From NCBI GenBank assembly GCA_946478975.1, contig CAMLEO010000071.1, positions 1 through 26,731 of the forward strand: a DNA stretch of 26,731 nt, in the 5' to 3' direction. Of this stretch, positions 6,680-15,182 are shown one piece after another. The notes beneath the pieces are model-generated. The model ran no database searches, was not told where the DNA came from, and saw nothing but the letters and a program-made list of their open reading frames with translations. Position numbers and translations under genes: made by a program. Numbering within the stretch: the stretch's first letter is position 1; each line of letters begins with the position of its first letter. This DNA is from an uncultured Steroidobacter sp. Lineage in GTDB: Bacteria; Pseudomonadota; Gammaproteobacteria; Steroidobacterales; Steroidobacteraceae.

Positions 6680-8722
6680 ATGAAATCGCTTGCAGTACGC
6701 ACCCTGGCTGCGACTCTGTTGCTCCCGGCGACCAGCTTCGCCGGCTTTGTTCCCGACAACGTTCGCAACGTGCGAACAGTCACGTTCAATGTCTCGCCGC
6801 AGGGCGACGACGCTGGCGACGGATCAGCGGCGCGTCCGTTCAAGACACTCACACGAACTCAGCAGGCGGTTCGCTCCGCTAATTCGAATGCAAACGTCGT
6901 CGTATTGCTCGCCGACGGGATGTATCGACTCACCGATCCGCTGCATTTCACTGCCGTCGACGGCGGACAAGACGGGAACAGTGTTACCTGGCAAGCGGCT
7001 CCGAACGCATCGCCCGTCATCGCGGGCTCGATGCCGGTGAGCGGCTGGAAGGTGTCCGATGCCGAGCGACACATCTATGTGTCCGACGTGCCTGTCGGGG
7101 CCGACACTCGCCAACTGTGGGTGGGCAATCGGCTCGCGCAGCCCGCCTCGATCGAGATCGATCGCAAGTTGGTCGAGTTCAGCGCCGAAGGTCTGGTCAT
7201 CAACGATCCGAAGTTTGACTACCTCGCGGGCCTGCCAGCGCAGCAGCGGATCGAAGTGCAGGCGACCGGCTATTTCACCAATCGCCTCTCGCCCGTGAAG
7301 AGCATCGCCGGTCGCAAGCTGCTGATGCAGCAGCCTGCGTGGGACAACAACACCTGGGGCTACGACACGTTGAATGCGCCCGTCGGCGCACAGCTGGCGC
7401 ACTTGTTTCTAAATAATTCGCTGGCGTTCCTCACGCAGCCGAATCAGTTCTATATCGATTCGGAGGCCGGCAAGCTCTACTACCGCCCGCCGGAGGGTGT
7501 TGCCGTCGAGCAGATGACGGTTGAGCTGCCGCGGTTGCCATATCTGGTCTCGATCGGCGGCACGTACGATCACCCGGTGCAAGATCTCACGTTTCGCGGC
7601 ATCCGGTTTTCGTACACGAGCTGGATGGGGCCGTCGTCCAACGAAGGTTATGCGGATCAGCAGAGCGGGGCGTTTCTCACCGGCGTTACGCCGGGTCGGC
7701 CGAACGATGCGCTGTCGAGCTGCGTTTGGGGGTGCCGCGCGTTCGAAACCCGTCGCAACGACTGGTCGCAAATTCCGGCGGCGGTGCAGGTGTCTGCAGC
7801 CGAGCGGGTGGTGTTCGATCAGGCGGTGTTCGCGCATCTCGGCCAGGTGGCGCTCGGCATCGGAAATAACAGCAACGCGAATGCGACCGGCATCGGCTTG
7901 GGCGCGCGTTCGATTGAAGTGAAACGCAGCGTCTTCACCGATCTCGCCGGCGGCGCCATTCTGGCTGGAGGCATCAGCCGAGATGCGCATCATCCACGCG
8001 ATCCTCGCATGGCGAATCGAAACATCGTGATTGCGAACAATCGCATCCAGACGGTGAGCCAGGTTTATAAGGACAACAGCGCCATCCTGAGCACCTATGT
8101 CGACAGCGCGCTGATTCTTCATAACGACATCTCAGATGCGCCGTACGACGGCATCGACATCGGCTGGGGCTGGGGCATCAACGACGTCGGCGGCAATGCG
8201 ACCTATCGGATCGCGGAGCGCGGTTACTACGATCATGCGGCGAACCTGACATACGATACGCCGACGATGCATCGTCGCGTCGTGGTTGCGTACAACCGCA
8301 TTCATAACATCAAGAAGCTGTTTCATGATGGCGGCGCCATTTACAACCTGTCCGCGAGTCCGGATACGTTTATCGCTGAGAACTATATTTATGAGATTCC
8401 AGAGCGGATCGCGTTGTATCTCGACGAGGGGTCACGGTACATCACGATCCGCAACAACGTTGTCGACGGCGCGGGCACGTGGTTGAACATCAACACTGTG
8501 AGCAGTTTTCTGCCGTTGCGCACGTCGACGGACAACGAGGCGCTCGGCAACTGGCACACGGAAGGCAAGGTCGGTGGCTTGTGGGACGCGTATAACAACA
8601 ACACGATGGAAGGGAATGAGCTGGTGAAGCACGGCCGCTGGCCGGATGCCGCAAAGAAAGTCATGGACAACGCCGGCATCCAGAAAGAAGCCGGCGTCGT
8701 CGCCTACGGTGACGCTCGCTGA
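6680..8722 (+). CDS. Exported right-handed beta-helix glycosidase, GH141-like (possible alpha-L-fucosidase)
   Basis: The 680-residue protein begins with a signal peptide (cleavage near TSFA, residue 21). It continues with the VSPQGDDAGDGSAARPF, QQAVR and LLADGMYRLTDPLHF pattern seen at the start of GH141/GH120-type parallel beta-helix enzymes, then ASPVIAGSMPVSGW and RQLWVGNRLAQPA. The middle and end hold helix turns rich in Asn (NRNIVIANNRI, ILHNDI, VVAYNRIHNI, ITIRNNVV). GH141 includes alpha-L-fucosidases (BT1002, active on rhamnogalacturonan II) and xylanases. Its place as last gene of a fucose-catabolic operon favours fucose release in the periplasm or outside. Other beta-helix families such as GH120 or polysaccharide lyases cannot be excluded by eye. 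Confidence 0.7.
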   Translation: MKSLAVRTLAATLLLPATSFAGFVPDNVRNVRTVTFNVSPQGDDAGDGSAARPFKTLTRTQQAVRSANSNANVVVLLADGMYRLTDPLHFTAVDGGQDGNSVTWQAAPNASPVIAGSMPVSGWKVSDAERHIYVSDVPVGADTRQLWVGNRLAQPASIEIDRKLVEFSAEGLVINDPKFDYLAGLPAQQRIEVQATGYFTNRLSPVKSIAGRKLLMQQPAWDNNTWGYDTLNAPVGAQLAHLFLNNSLAFLTQPNQFYIDSEAGKLYYRPPEGVAVEQMTVELPRLPYLVSIGGTYDHPVQDLTFRGIRFSYTSWMGPSSNEGYADQQSGAFLTGVTPGRPNDALSSCVWGCRAFETRRNDWSQIPAAVQVSAAERVVFDQAVFAHLGQVALGIGNNSNANATGIGLGARSIEVKRSVFTDLAGGAILAGGISRDAHHPRDPRMANRNIVIANNRIQTVSQVYKDNSAILSTYVDSALILHNDISDAPYDGIDIGWGWGINDVGGNATYRIAERGYYDHAANLTYDTPTMHRRVVVAYNRIHNIKKLFHDGGAIYNLSASPDTFIAENYIYEIPERIALYLDEGSRYITIRNNVVDGAGTWLNINTVSSFLPLRTSTDNEALGNWHTEGKVGGLWDAYNNNTMEGNELVKHGRWPDAAKKVMDNAGIQKEAGVVAYGDAR

Positions 8723-8724
8723 AG

Positions 8725-10302
8725 TTACAGCGCCGGCGTCGTCACATGCAGCCAATCGAAGTCGGCGATTCCGCTCGCCGACTCGCTCGATGTGTACGTG
8801 AACAGAGCCGGGCGGGCGCCTTTCCACCAGCTGAACAGCAGCTTCGCGCGTGTGCCGAACGGCTGAAACGTTTTGCCATTGTCGAGGCTGTACGAGAACT
8901 GCGCCTGCTCGTCCTCCACCAGCACGCGTAGCTGCAGAGACTCCGCCTCGATCGCATCACCGATCGTCTCCGCGCCAGCGTAAGTGAAGGTTAAGTAACG
9001 TTTGCCTGCACGCTGAGTGACGCCGATCCAGCTGGGACGTTTGCCAAACATCGCCAGCCCAGCCTTCTGGCCATCGGCCATGCCGCTAACGACCAGGCGT
9101 GTCGTGATCTGCGAGGTCTTCCCCTGCAGCACCTGCGTCACCGTGTTCCGAGCGCTGACCAGGTTAACCGCAGGCATCGCCTTCAAGCGCAAGAAACCGT
9201 GACGTTCGGTGAGGCTCCACTGAGCATTCACGGGATTGTGATTCCACTCCCACTGCATACCGAGCTGCCTCTGGTCGAACTCATCCGATGTTTGCGGAAA
9301 CACCGGCGGGAACGCGCCGCCGACATCGGGCATCGCATGTGACATGACCGGCTGGCCATTCGCCGCGCCGGGCAGCAGCTCGCCCATGATCGGCCAGTCG
9401 TCCTGCCAGCGCACCGGCTGCAAGTGAACGATGCGCCCGTACGCGCCCGTGCTGTTGAAGTGCAGAAACCAACCTTCGCCCGACGGCGTTTCGACGTAGC
9501 CGCCTTGATGCGGGCCTTGCACGTCGGTCTCTCCTTTGGAGAGCACGGTGCGCCACTCATACGGACCCCAAATGTTTCGTGAGCGCATCACCGCTTGCGG
9601 CCCGGTGCCCACGCCGCCGTATGGCGCGAAGATGTAGTAATAGCCGTTGCGCTTGAGCAGCTTCGGTCCTTCGAGGGTCGGCAGGTGCTCTTGGTCCTCG
9701 ACGATCACTTTGCCCTCATCGAGAACCTTCGTGCCGTCAGCACTCATCCGGTGCAGGATCAGCGGCCCGGCGCCGACGCGCGAATGCACGAGATAAGCCT
9801 TGCCGTCATCGTCCCAGAACGGACACGGATCCTCGAGCCTGGGTGCGTCGATGACCTTGGTGACTTTGGACCACGGCCCCTCGGCACGCTTTGCCGACGC
9901 CATGAACACGCCTTCAGAGGGCGTGGCGAAATAAACATGGAAGCGGCCCTGGTGATAGCGGATCGACGGCGCCCACACGCCCGAGGCATAGCGATGGCCG
10001 AGGTCGGTGCGAAAAGGAATGCGCTCGGTGGTGTCATCGAATTCGACCGGCCCGGGCAAGTCGTAGCTCGGATGAAAATCCAAGCGCGGCAGCACGTGGC
10101 CGATGATCGTCCAGTGCACCAGATCCTTGGATTTCAGCACCGGCACGCCAGGCGAATAATGAAACGACGACGCCACCATGTAGTAACTGTCGTCGACGCG
10201 AATCGCGTCCGGATCCGAATAATCCGCGTGCAGGATCGGATTGAAGTACTGCGTGCCCGCCGCGAGGGCGAGCACGAGCGCGGCGCCGACACTAGAAATC
10301 AT
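8725..10302 (-). CDS. Glycoside hydrolase family 43 protein with C-terminal beta-sandwich
   Basis: The 525-residue protein has a short N-terminal hydrophobic export signal, then a five-bladed propeller of the GH43 type. The three catalytic acids are visible: Asp30 (YSDPDAI, general base), Asp158 (LEDPCPFWDD, transition-state Asp) and Glu211 (TLEGPK, general acid). The C-terminal third, from about residue 335, is the xylosidase-type concanavalin-like domain (SDEFDQRQLGMQWEWNHNP, KAGLAMFGK). This layout is common in GH43 beta-xylosidases and alpha-L-arabinofuranosidases (subfamily 12-like). Its ATG overlaps the TonB receptor stop as ATGA, so it is coupled to that uptake gene. Its 3' end lies 2 nt from the end of the converging fucose operon. 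Confidence 0.9.
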   Translation of the reverse strand: MISSVGAALVLALAAGTQYFNPILHADYSDPDAIRVDDSYYMVASSFHYSPGVPVLKSKDLVHWTIIGHVLPRLDFHPSYDLPGPVEFDDTTERIPFRTDLGHRYASGVWAPSIRYHQGRFHVYFATPSEGVFMASAKRAEGPWSKVTKVIDAPRLEDPCPFWDDDGKAYLVHSRVGAGPLILHRMSADGTKVLDEGKVIVEDQEHLPTLEGPKLLKRNGYYYIFAPYGGVGTGPQAVMRSRNIWGPYEWRTVLSKGETDVQGPHQGGYVETPSGEGWFLHFNSTGAYGRIVHLQPVRWQDDWPIMGELLPGAANGQPVMSHAMPDVGGAFPPVFPQTSDEFDQRQLGMQWEWNHNPVNAQWSLTERHGFLRLKAMPAVNLVSARNTVTQVLQGKTSQITTRLVVSGMADGQKAGLAMFGKRPSWIGVTQRAGKRYLTFTYAGAETIGDAIEAESLQLRVLVEDEQAQFSYSLDNGKTFQPFGTRAKLLFSWWKGARPALFTYTSSESASGIADFDWLHVTTPAL

Positions 10303-13300
10303 AACGTTCGCACAGTCATGCCGATGAACATGGTGCGGCCATTGTAATCGTAGGTCGCGGGCCAGGTATTCGCGCGAATCTGCGCGCTGCCGACCACCGG
10401 CGGATCGTCGTCGAGCAGATTGTTGAGGCCGCCGAAGAACTCGATGTGCTGGCCCAGAGCGTACGAGAACGAGAAGTCGAGATAGTTCTGCGCATCCAGC
10501 TTCGGGTTCACCAGGTCCGCATACGCAGGCGCTGTGGCGCCGGCACGCGCCGGCAGTAAATATCGGTCCACCGTCACGTCGTCGATGTAACGATGGCGCA
10601 GGCTCAAGCTCAGATCGCCGGTGGTCCAGGTGAGGCGAGTCACACCTTTGAACTCAGGGATGGGTTCGCCGCACGTGGTGCCGTACGCGCCGACGCAGCG
10701 ATTCTTGACATTCGGGAACGCCTGCACCGGCGTCAATGTGAACTCCTTGGTCTGGGTCCACGAGCTGCTGATGTGGAAGCGGCTGCCCTTGCCGAACAGA
10801 CCCCAGCCGATGTCCCAGCTATAGCGTGCTTGCAGATCGTAGCCCGATGTTTCCAACGCGCCGGTGTTCGCCTGACGAATCTCGGCGTAGTAGGGAACGC
10901 TGATTTCGCCAGTCACCGGATTGCGGTTGATGGCCTGGCAGAACTCGCTGTTGATGTCCTGAATGACGTTGAAGCACAGGTTCAACGTGTTGTTCAGGCC
11001 GCCGCCGAGCTGCGCGATCGCGCCATCCAACGTGATATCGAAATAGTCGAGCGTCACCGCGAGGCGCGGCAGGATCTGCGGCGTCAGCACGATACCGAAC
11101 GTGCGCGTGTCGGACTCTTCTTCACCGACGTTCGGATTGCCACCAAACAATGCCGGAATGATGGTGTTCGGCTGCACGCCCGCCGTGAACACGGACGCCG
11201 TGGGCACGCCGCTTGCGATACACAACGCGCGAACAGCATCGGTGCGCTGAGACGTCGGCTGACGATCCGAACATGGATCCGTCGCGGGCTCGACGCTCTG
11301 GCGCAAGCCGCCGAACAGGTCGGCAACGTTCGGCGCCCGAATGGCACGTTGGAATTGGCCGCGGAAGGCGACGTCCTCGTTCAGCCGCCAGTCCAATCCA
11401 TACAAATACGTCGAGACCTTGCCCACGCCCTCCAGATCGTAATCCGAACGACGGATCGCACCGTTCGCCGCCAGGTTCTGAACGAACGGTAGACCGCCCA
11501 CGATCGGCACGCGCATTTCGGCAAACACTTCCTTCGCGGTGACGTCGCCTTGGGTCGGCAGGCCGGGATTGAAGCCGACCACGTCGCCCGAACGCAGGAA
11601 CTCGTCGGGAACGAACTGCGACGAGGCATATCGCCACTCGGCGCCCACCGAGAACGCGACCGGTCCTGCCGGCAGATCGAACGCCTGGCCAGAGAGCGTG
11701 GCGGCTGCGACCTGCAATTCAGCCTCGGTGGAGTTGGTTGCACCGATGGCGATCGCGTCCACCGCTGCATCCGAAATGTTATGACCGAAGATGTTGAGCA
11801 ACGGTGCGGCGCCGCCGCTCGACAACAACGCTGTCTGAAAACGGCTGCGCGACACGTTGCCGGATTGGCGGCTCGTTTCTTCGGTGCGCGCGAACGTGTA
11901 GTAAACATCGTAGGCGAGGTTGCGCAGGAAACTGTCGGAAACATTGCCCAGATCACCGCGCACGCCGAGCGCCATGCGCCAGACGTTGCGATCGGAAACG
12001 TTCTCTCGCAGGCCGACTTCGACCAGGCGCCGGCCGACGTTGAGCACGGCGAAGCCGTCGTTCGGATTGTTGACGCGCGAGCTCGTGCCCGTCGTCACCG
12101 TCGTCGGTCCGGTCTCCGCGATGTCCAGCTGACGCAGCACTTCCTGCATCTGCGGCGAGAGATACGGATTGTTGGTATTGAACAGGAACGGGCCGCTGAT
12201 GTTGGTCGGCGCGAGCTGCTGGTCGACGCGATTGTTGCTGAAGTGGAACTCCAGGTACCCGGTCGCCTTGTCTGCGAAGTCATAGTGACTGAACGCGTTG
12301 ATCATCCAGCGTTCCTGCGGCACTTGCAGATAGTTGTCCGGACCTAAGTTGAAATCATCTTGCGGCGTCAATGCTGGACGCACAGCGGTGCCTGCATCGT
12401 TGAAAGTGAAACCGCGCGAGCCCATGCCATTCAAACCGGCGGCCGCGAGTGCTGCATTCAATCCAGCGTTCGATTGAGGCGAGCCAAACACGGGCACGCC
12501 GGTGAAGCGGCCATTGGGAATATCGCCGCTGCCGCCTGCGATGAGGCCGGGCACGCCGCCTGCCGCACGACAGTTCGAACCTGCAGGCACCGAGACGGGC
12601 ACGCCGGGTTGTGTGCGACTGAAAGATTCAGGCGTGACGCAGCCATCGGAGAGCGAGTAATACGCCCATTCACCGCGTTCGCCGCGAGTGATCGAGCCGC
12701 GATTCATGTAATTCACCGAGACCACCGCGTTGCCGCGGCCTTCGGCGAAGTTGCCGCCGACGGTGAGATCGACGTTGTAAGTCGGCGTTTCAGTCGGGCT
12801 GTCGTAACTGGTTTGCGCCGTCGCTTCGACACCTTCGAAATCATCGCGCATGATGAAGTTCACGACGCCGGTGATCGCATCCGAGCCGTAGACTGCCGAT
12901 GAACCGCCGGTGACGACTTCAGTGCGCGCGATCAACGCCGTTGGAATCGTGTTGAGATCGGTGACTTGTTCCGGGCCGTAGATGGCGAAGCGTCGGCCGT
13001 TCACGAGCACGAGATTGCGTGAGGCGCCGAAGCCACGAAGATTTACATCGGCGGTGCCGCCGGGCACGGTGTTCGCGGTCGCGCCGCCGTTGGTCGAGGC
13101 GACGAACTGGGGCGCGTCGCTCAACACTTTTTCGATGTTGGCAATGCCAGAGAGTTTGATGTCTTCGCTGCCGATGACCGTGACGGGCGTGGAAGCGTCG
13201 ATGCCTTCACGCGCGATGCGTGAGCCGGTGACGAGTACTTCCTCGACGTGCGATCCGGCGCTCGATTGCTCGGACTCCTGCGCCAGGGCATGGCCGACGC

Positions 13301-13376
13301 ACAGCGCCGAGCCCGCGAACATCACACCGAAACCGAGTGCGGAAACACGCCGCCGTTGAAAAAATCTGCTGACCAT
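10299..13376 (-). CDS. TonB-dependent receptor (glycan uptake, outer membrane)
   Basis: The reading frame is open to 13418, but the ATG at 13376 is preceded by a strong GGGGGA site 4-6 nt upstream and is followed immediately by a clear signal peptide (cleavage near GHALA), giving 1025 residues. A TonB-box-like EEVLVTGSRI comes next. The plug includes DVNLRGFGASRNLVLVNGRR, IPTALIARTEVVTGGSSAVYGSDAITGVVNFI, the classic SusC/CirA-style plug signature. The rest is beta-barrel, with disulfide-type Cys pairs (around DPCSDRQ...ALC and LCFNVI...FCQ). It should import oligosaccharides, and its translational coupling to GH43 suggests arabinoxylan- or pectin-derived sugars. The gene reads away from the Gfo/Idh gene across a shared control region. 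Confidence 0.92.
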   Translation of the reverse strand: MVSRFFQRRRVSALGFGVMFAGSALCVGHALAQESEQSSAGSHVEEVLVTGSRIAREGIDASTPVTVIGSEDIKLSGIANIEKVLSDAPQFVASTNGGATANTVPGGTADVNLRGFGASRNLVLVNGRRFAIYGPEQVTDLNTIPTALIARTEVVTGGSSAVYGSDAITGVVNFIMRDDFEGVEATAQTSYDSPTETPTYNVDLTVGGNFAEGRGNAVVSVNYMNRGSITRGERGEWAYYSLSDGCVTPESFSRTQPGVPVSVPAGSNCRAAGGVPGLIAGGSGDIPNGRFTGVPVFGSPQSNAGLNAALAAAGLNGMGSRGFTFNDAGTAVRPALTPQDDFNLGPDNYLQVPQERWMINAFSHYDFADKATGYLEFHFSNNRVDQQLAPTNISGPFLFNTNNPYLSPQMQEVLRQLDIAETGPTTVTTGTSSRVNNPNDGFAVLNVGRRLVEVGLRENVSDRNVWRMALGVRGDLGNVSDSFLRNLAYDVYYTFARTEETSRQSGNVSRSRFQTALLSSGGAAPLLNIFGHNISDAAVDAIAIGATNSTEAELQVAAATLSGQAFDLPAGPVAFSVGAEWRYASSQFVPDEFLRSGDVVGFNPGLPTQGDVTAKEVFAEMRVPIVGGLPFVQNLAANGAIRRSDYDLEGVGKVSTYLYGLDWRLNEDVAFRGQFQRAIRAPNVADLFGGLRQSVEPATDPCSDRQPTSQRTDAVRALCIASGVPTASVFTAGVQPNTIIPALFGGNPNVGEEESDTRTFGIVLTPQILPRLAVTLDYFDITLDGAIAQLGGGLNNTLNLCFNVIQDINSEFCQAINRNPVTGEISVPYYAEIRQANTGALETSGYDLQARYSWDIGWGLFGKGSRFHISSSWTQTKEFTLTPVQAFPNVKNRCVGAYGTTCGEPIPEFKGVTRLTWTTGDLSLSLRHRYIDDVTVDRYLLPARAGATAPAYADLVNPKLDAQNYLDFSFSYALGQHIEFFGGLNNLLDDDPPVVGSAQIRANTWPATYDYNGRTMFIGMTVRTL

Positions 13377-13491
13377 TCGATCCCCCATGAAAGCAACCGT
13401 GACCGCGCTCGTACCCACGGCGTGAGCGGTTTTGAGTCATTTTTGATGGAGACAGATTTCCTGGAAGCCTTGAGTGGCGCCGTTCTCCTCG

Positions 13492-13505
13492 GGATACCGC
13501 TACCA
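13492..13505. promoter_or_regulatory. Possible LacI-family operator
   Basis: Read on the minus strand the site is TGGTAGCGGTATCC. It agrees at 11 of 14 positions with the palindrome TGGTAGCGCTACCA, a form typical of LacI-type operators upstream of TonB-receptor genes in Xanthomonadales. The central CG and one full half-site are intact; the other half is degenerate. It lies about 115 nt upstream of the receptor start. No LacI gene is in the window, so this is tentative. Confidence 0.3.
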
Positions 13506-13535
13506 TCTCGCGGTCGAAAATGACCGTTGATGAGC

Positions 13536-13545
13536 GATAATTATC
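13536..13545. repeat. Perfect 10-bp palindrome GATAATTATC
   Basis: The palindrome is AT-rich in an otherwise GC-rich sequence and lies in the divergent receptor/Gfo-Idh control region, so it may be an operator or part of a promoter. Nothing further supports a named regulator. Confidence 0.3.
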
Positions 13546-13703
13546 ACGCTTGATTGGAGTAAGCTAGCCTCGCTCGCGGCGGCGCAAGGAGGCAGGCGGA
13601 CTGACAACGTTTGACAAAGTGGCGCGTGAGCGCGTCTTTGAGCGATATTTGTATGAGAAGTGGTGGGACACCAGTAAACGCTACGATTCCAGGGGTTTTA
13701 AGC

Positions 13704-15158
13704 ATGAGTGAAAAAAATGGGACCGGTGTCAATCGACGCGAGCTGCTGCAGTCGGCAGGTGCCGTTGCAGTGAGCCTGAGCGCGACGAGTTATGCGGCCG
13801 CTTCACGCAAGCGTTTCGCGCACGTCGGCGTCGGTTCGCGCGCAAGGATGTATCTCAACGCCATCACGGGTAAGTTTCGCGACGCCAACGAGCTCGTCGC
13901 TGTTCTCGATAGCAACGCGGGCCGAGCGGCGCTCGCGGCGAAGACGATCGCCGCGACCGGTGCAAGCAAACCCAAAACGTATGCGCCGGCGGACTTCGAT
14001 CGGATGATTCGCGAGACCAAGCCGCAGACCATCATCGTCACCACGCCCGATGCGTTCCACAACGAATACATCGTGCGCGCGCTCGATGCGGGCTGCGATG
14101 TGATCACCGAGAAGCCGATGACGACGACGGCGGAGAAGGCGCAGGCCATCCTCGATGCCTGCAAGCGCAGTGGCAAGCACGTGCGCGTGACGTTCAACTA
14201 TCGTTACTCGCCGCCGCGTACGCAGGTCAAAGAACTGCTGATGAACAACGAGATCGGCGATATTTTATCGGTCGATTTTCATTGGCTGTTGAACACGGTG
14301 CACGGAGCCGATTATTTCCGCCGCTGGCACAGCAACAAGAAAATGTCCGGCGGCCTGATGATTCACAAGGCCACGCATCACTTCGACCTGGTGAACTGGT
14401 GGCTCGGCGCGCAGCCCGAGCTGGTGCAGGCGGTCGGTTTGCGACAGTTCTATACGCCGACCATGGCCAAGCGCATGGGATTGCAGGGCGCGCACGAGCG
14501 CTGCCTCACGTGCCCGGAGAAAGATCGTTGTAACTTTTATTTTGATCTCGCGGCCGATGCGGGGCTGAAGTCGCTGTACCTGGACAACGAGAAACACGAC
14601 GGCTACTTCCGCGACCAGTGCGTGTGGCGGCCGGAGATCAGCATCGAAGATACGATGAATGTCCAGGTGCGTTACGACACCAATACGACGCTGGCCTATT
14701 CGTTGAATGCGTTCAACGCCTGGGAGGGTTATCACATCGCGTTCAACGGCACCAAGGGCCGGCTCGAACATTCGATCGTCGAGCAGGCGGGTGTCGCCGG
14801 TGCGGACGAGACCCAGGGCAAGATCAAGGATGACGGTGTGACCACGCGGATCATTCCCATGCGCGGCTCACCGAAAGACATTGAGCCTTGGACCGGCACC
14901 GGCGGTCACGGCGGCGGCGACGATGTGATGCTGGCGGAGATCTTCGGTGACGCGCCGGCGGATAAATACAAACGTGCGTCGGATGAGCGCGGCGGCGCGT
15001 ATTCGTGTTTGATCGGGATCGCGGCGAATAAATGTTTCGAAACCGGCAGCCCGGTGCGCATCAGCGAGCTGGTGACGGGGCTGACGCCGCCGGATCGGGC
15101 GCCGATGCCGAGCCGCACGGCATCGCTGCCGATGCCGATGCGTATCAAGATGCCTTGA
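13704..15158 (+). CDS. Tat-exported Gfo/Idh/MocA family oxidoreductase
   Basis: Translation from ATG 13704 (AGGGG eight nt upstream) gives 484 residues beginning with a twin-arginine signal: NRRELLQSAGA at 10-20, then a hydrophobic stretch ending SYAAA. A Rossmann nucleotide site follows (HVGVGSR, 40-46), then EKPMTT (136-141) and MIHKATHHFDLVNWW (219-233), which carries the active-site His/Asp. A Cys cluster Cys267-x2-Cys270-x5-Cys276 may bind zinc. Tat export of a folded, cofactor-loaded member suggests a periplasmic sugar oxidoreductase. Related exported members include GH109-type enzymes that cleave glycosides through NAD-assisted redox steps. It is divergent from the TonB receptor/GH43 pair and probably works on the same glycan. 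Confidence 0.85.
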   Translation: MSEKNGTGVNRRELLQSAGAVAVSLSATSYAAASRKRFAHVGVGSRARMYLNAITGKFRDANELVAVLDSNAGRAALAAKTIAATGASKPKTYAPADFDRMIRETKPQTIIVTTPDAFHNEYIVRALDAGCDVITEKPMTTTAEKAQAILDACKRSGKHVRVTFNYRYSPPRTQVKELLMNNEIGDILSVDFHWLLNTVHGADYFRRWHSNKKMSGGLMIHKATHHFDLVNWWLGAQPELVQAVGLRQFYTPTMAKRMGLQGAHERCLTCPEKDRCNFYFDLAADAGLKSLYLDNEKHDGYFRDQCVWRPEISIEDTMNVQVRYDTNTTLAYSLNAFNAWEGYHIAFNGTKGRLEHSIVEQAGVAGADETQGKIKDDGVTTRIIPMRGSPKDIEPWTGTGGHGGGDDVMLAEIFGDAPADKYKRASDERGGAYSCLIGIAANKCFETGSPVRISELVTGLTPPDRAPMPSRTASLPMPMRIKMP

Positions 15159-15182
15159 TCGATGACGCGGGCGCGAGGGCGA

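Larger units (their letters stand above)
13377..13703. promoter_or_regulatory. Divergent control region between TonB receptor/GH43 and Gfo/Idh genes
   Basis: This 327-nt gap contains no convincing gene and must hold both outward promoters. Visible elements are the receptor ribosome site (minus strand, next to 13376), a LacI-like imperfect palindrome at 13492-13505, the perfect palindrome GATAATTATC at 13536-13545, a TTGACA at 13611-13616 without a well-spaced -10, an inverted repeat TGGTG-GGA-CACCA at 13661-13673, and the Gfo/Idh ribosome site AGGGG at 13691-13695. Confidence 0.5.

Noticed and set aside
10593..12347. Long plus-strand frames opposite the first TonB receptor
   Set aside because: They are shadows of the receptor gene with antisense-type composition and no ribosome sites that fit.
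13674..13684. GTAAACGCTAC as a second LacI-type operator
   Set aside because: Only three base pairs on each side are symmetric, around an odd centre; too weak to call.
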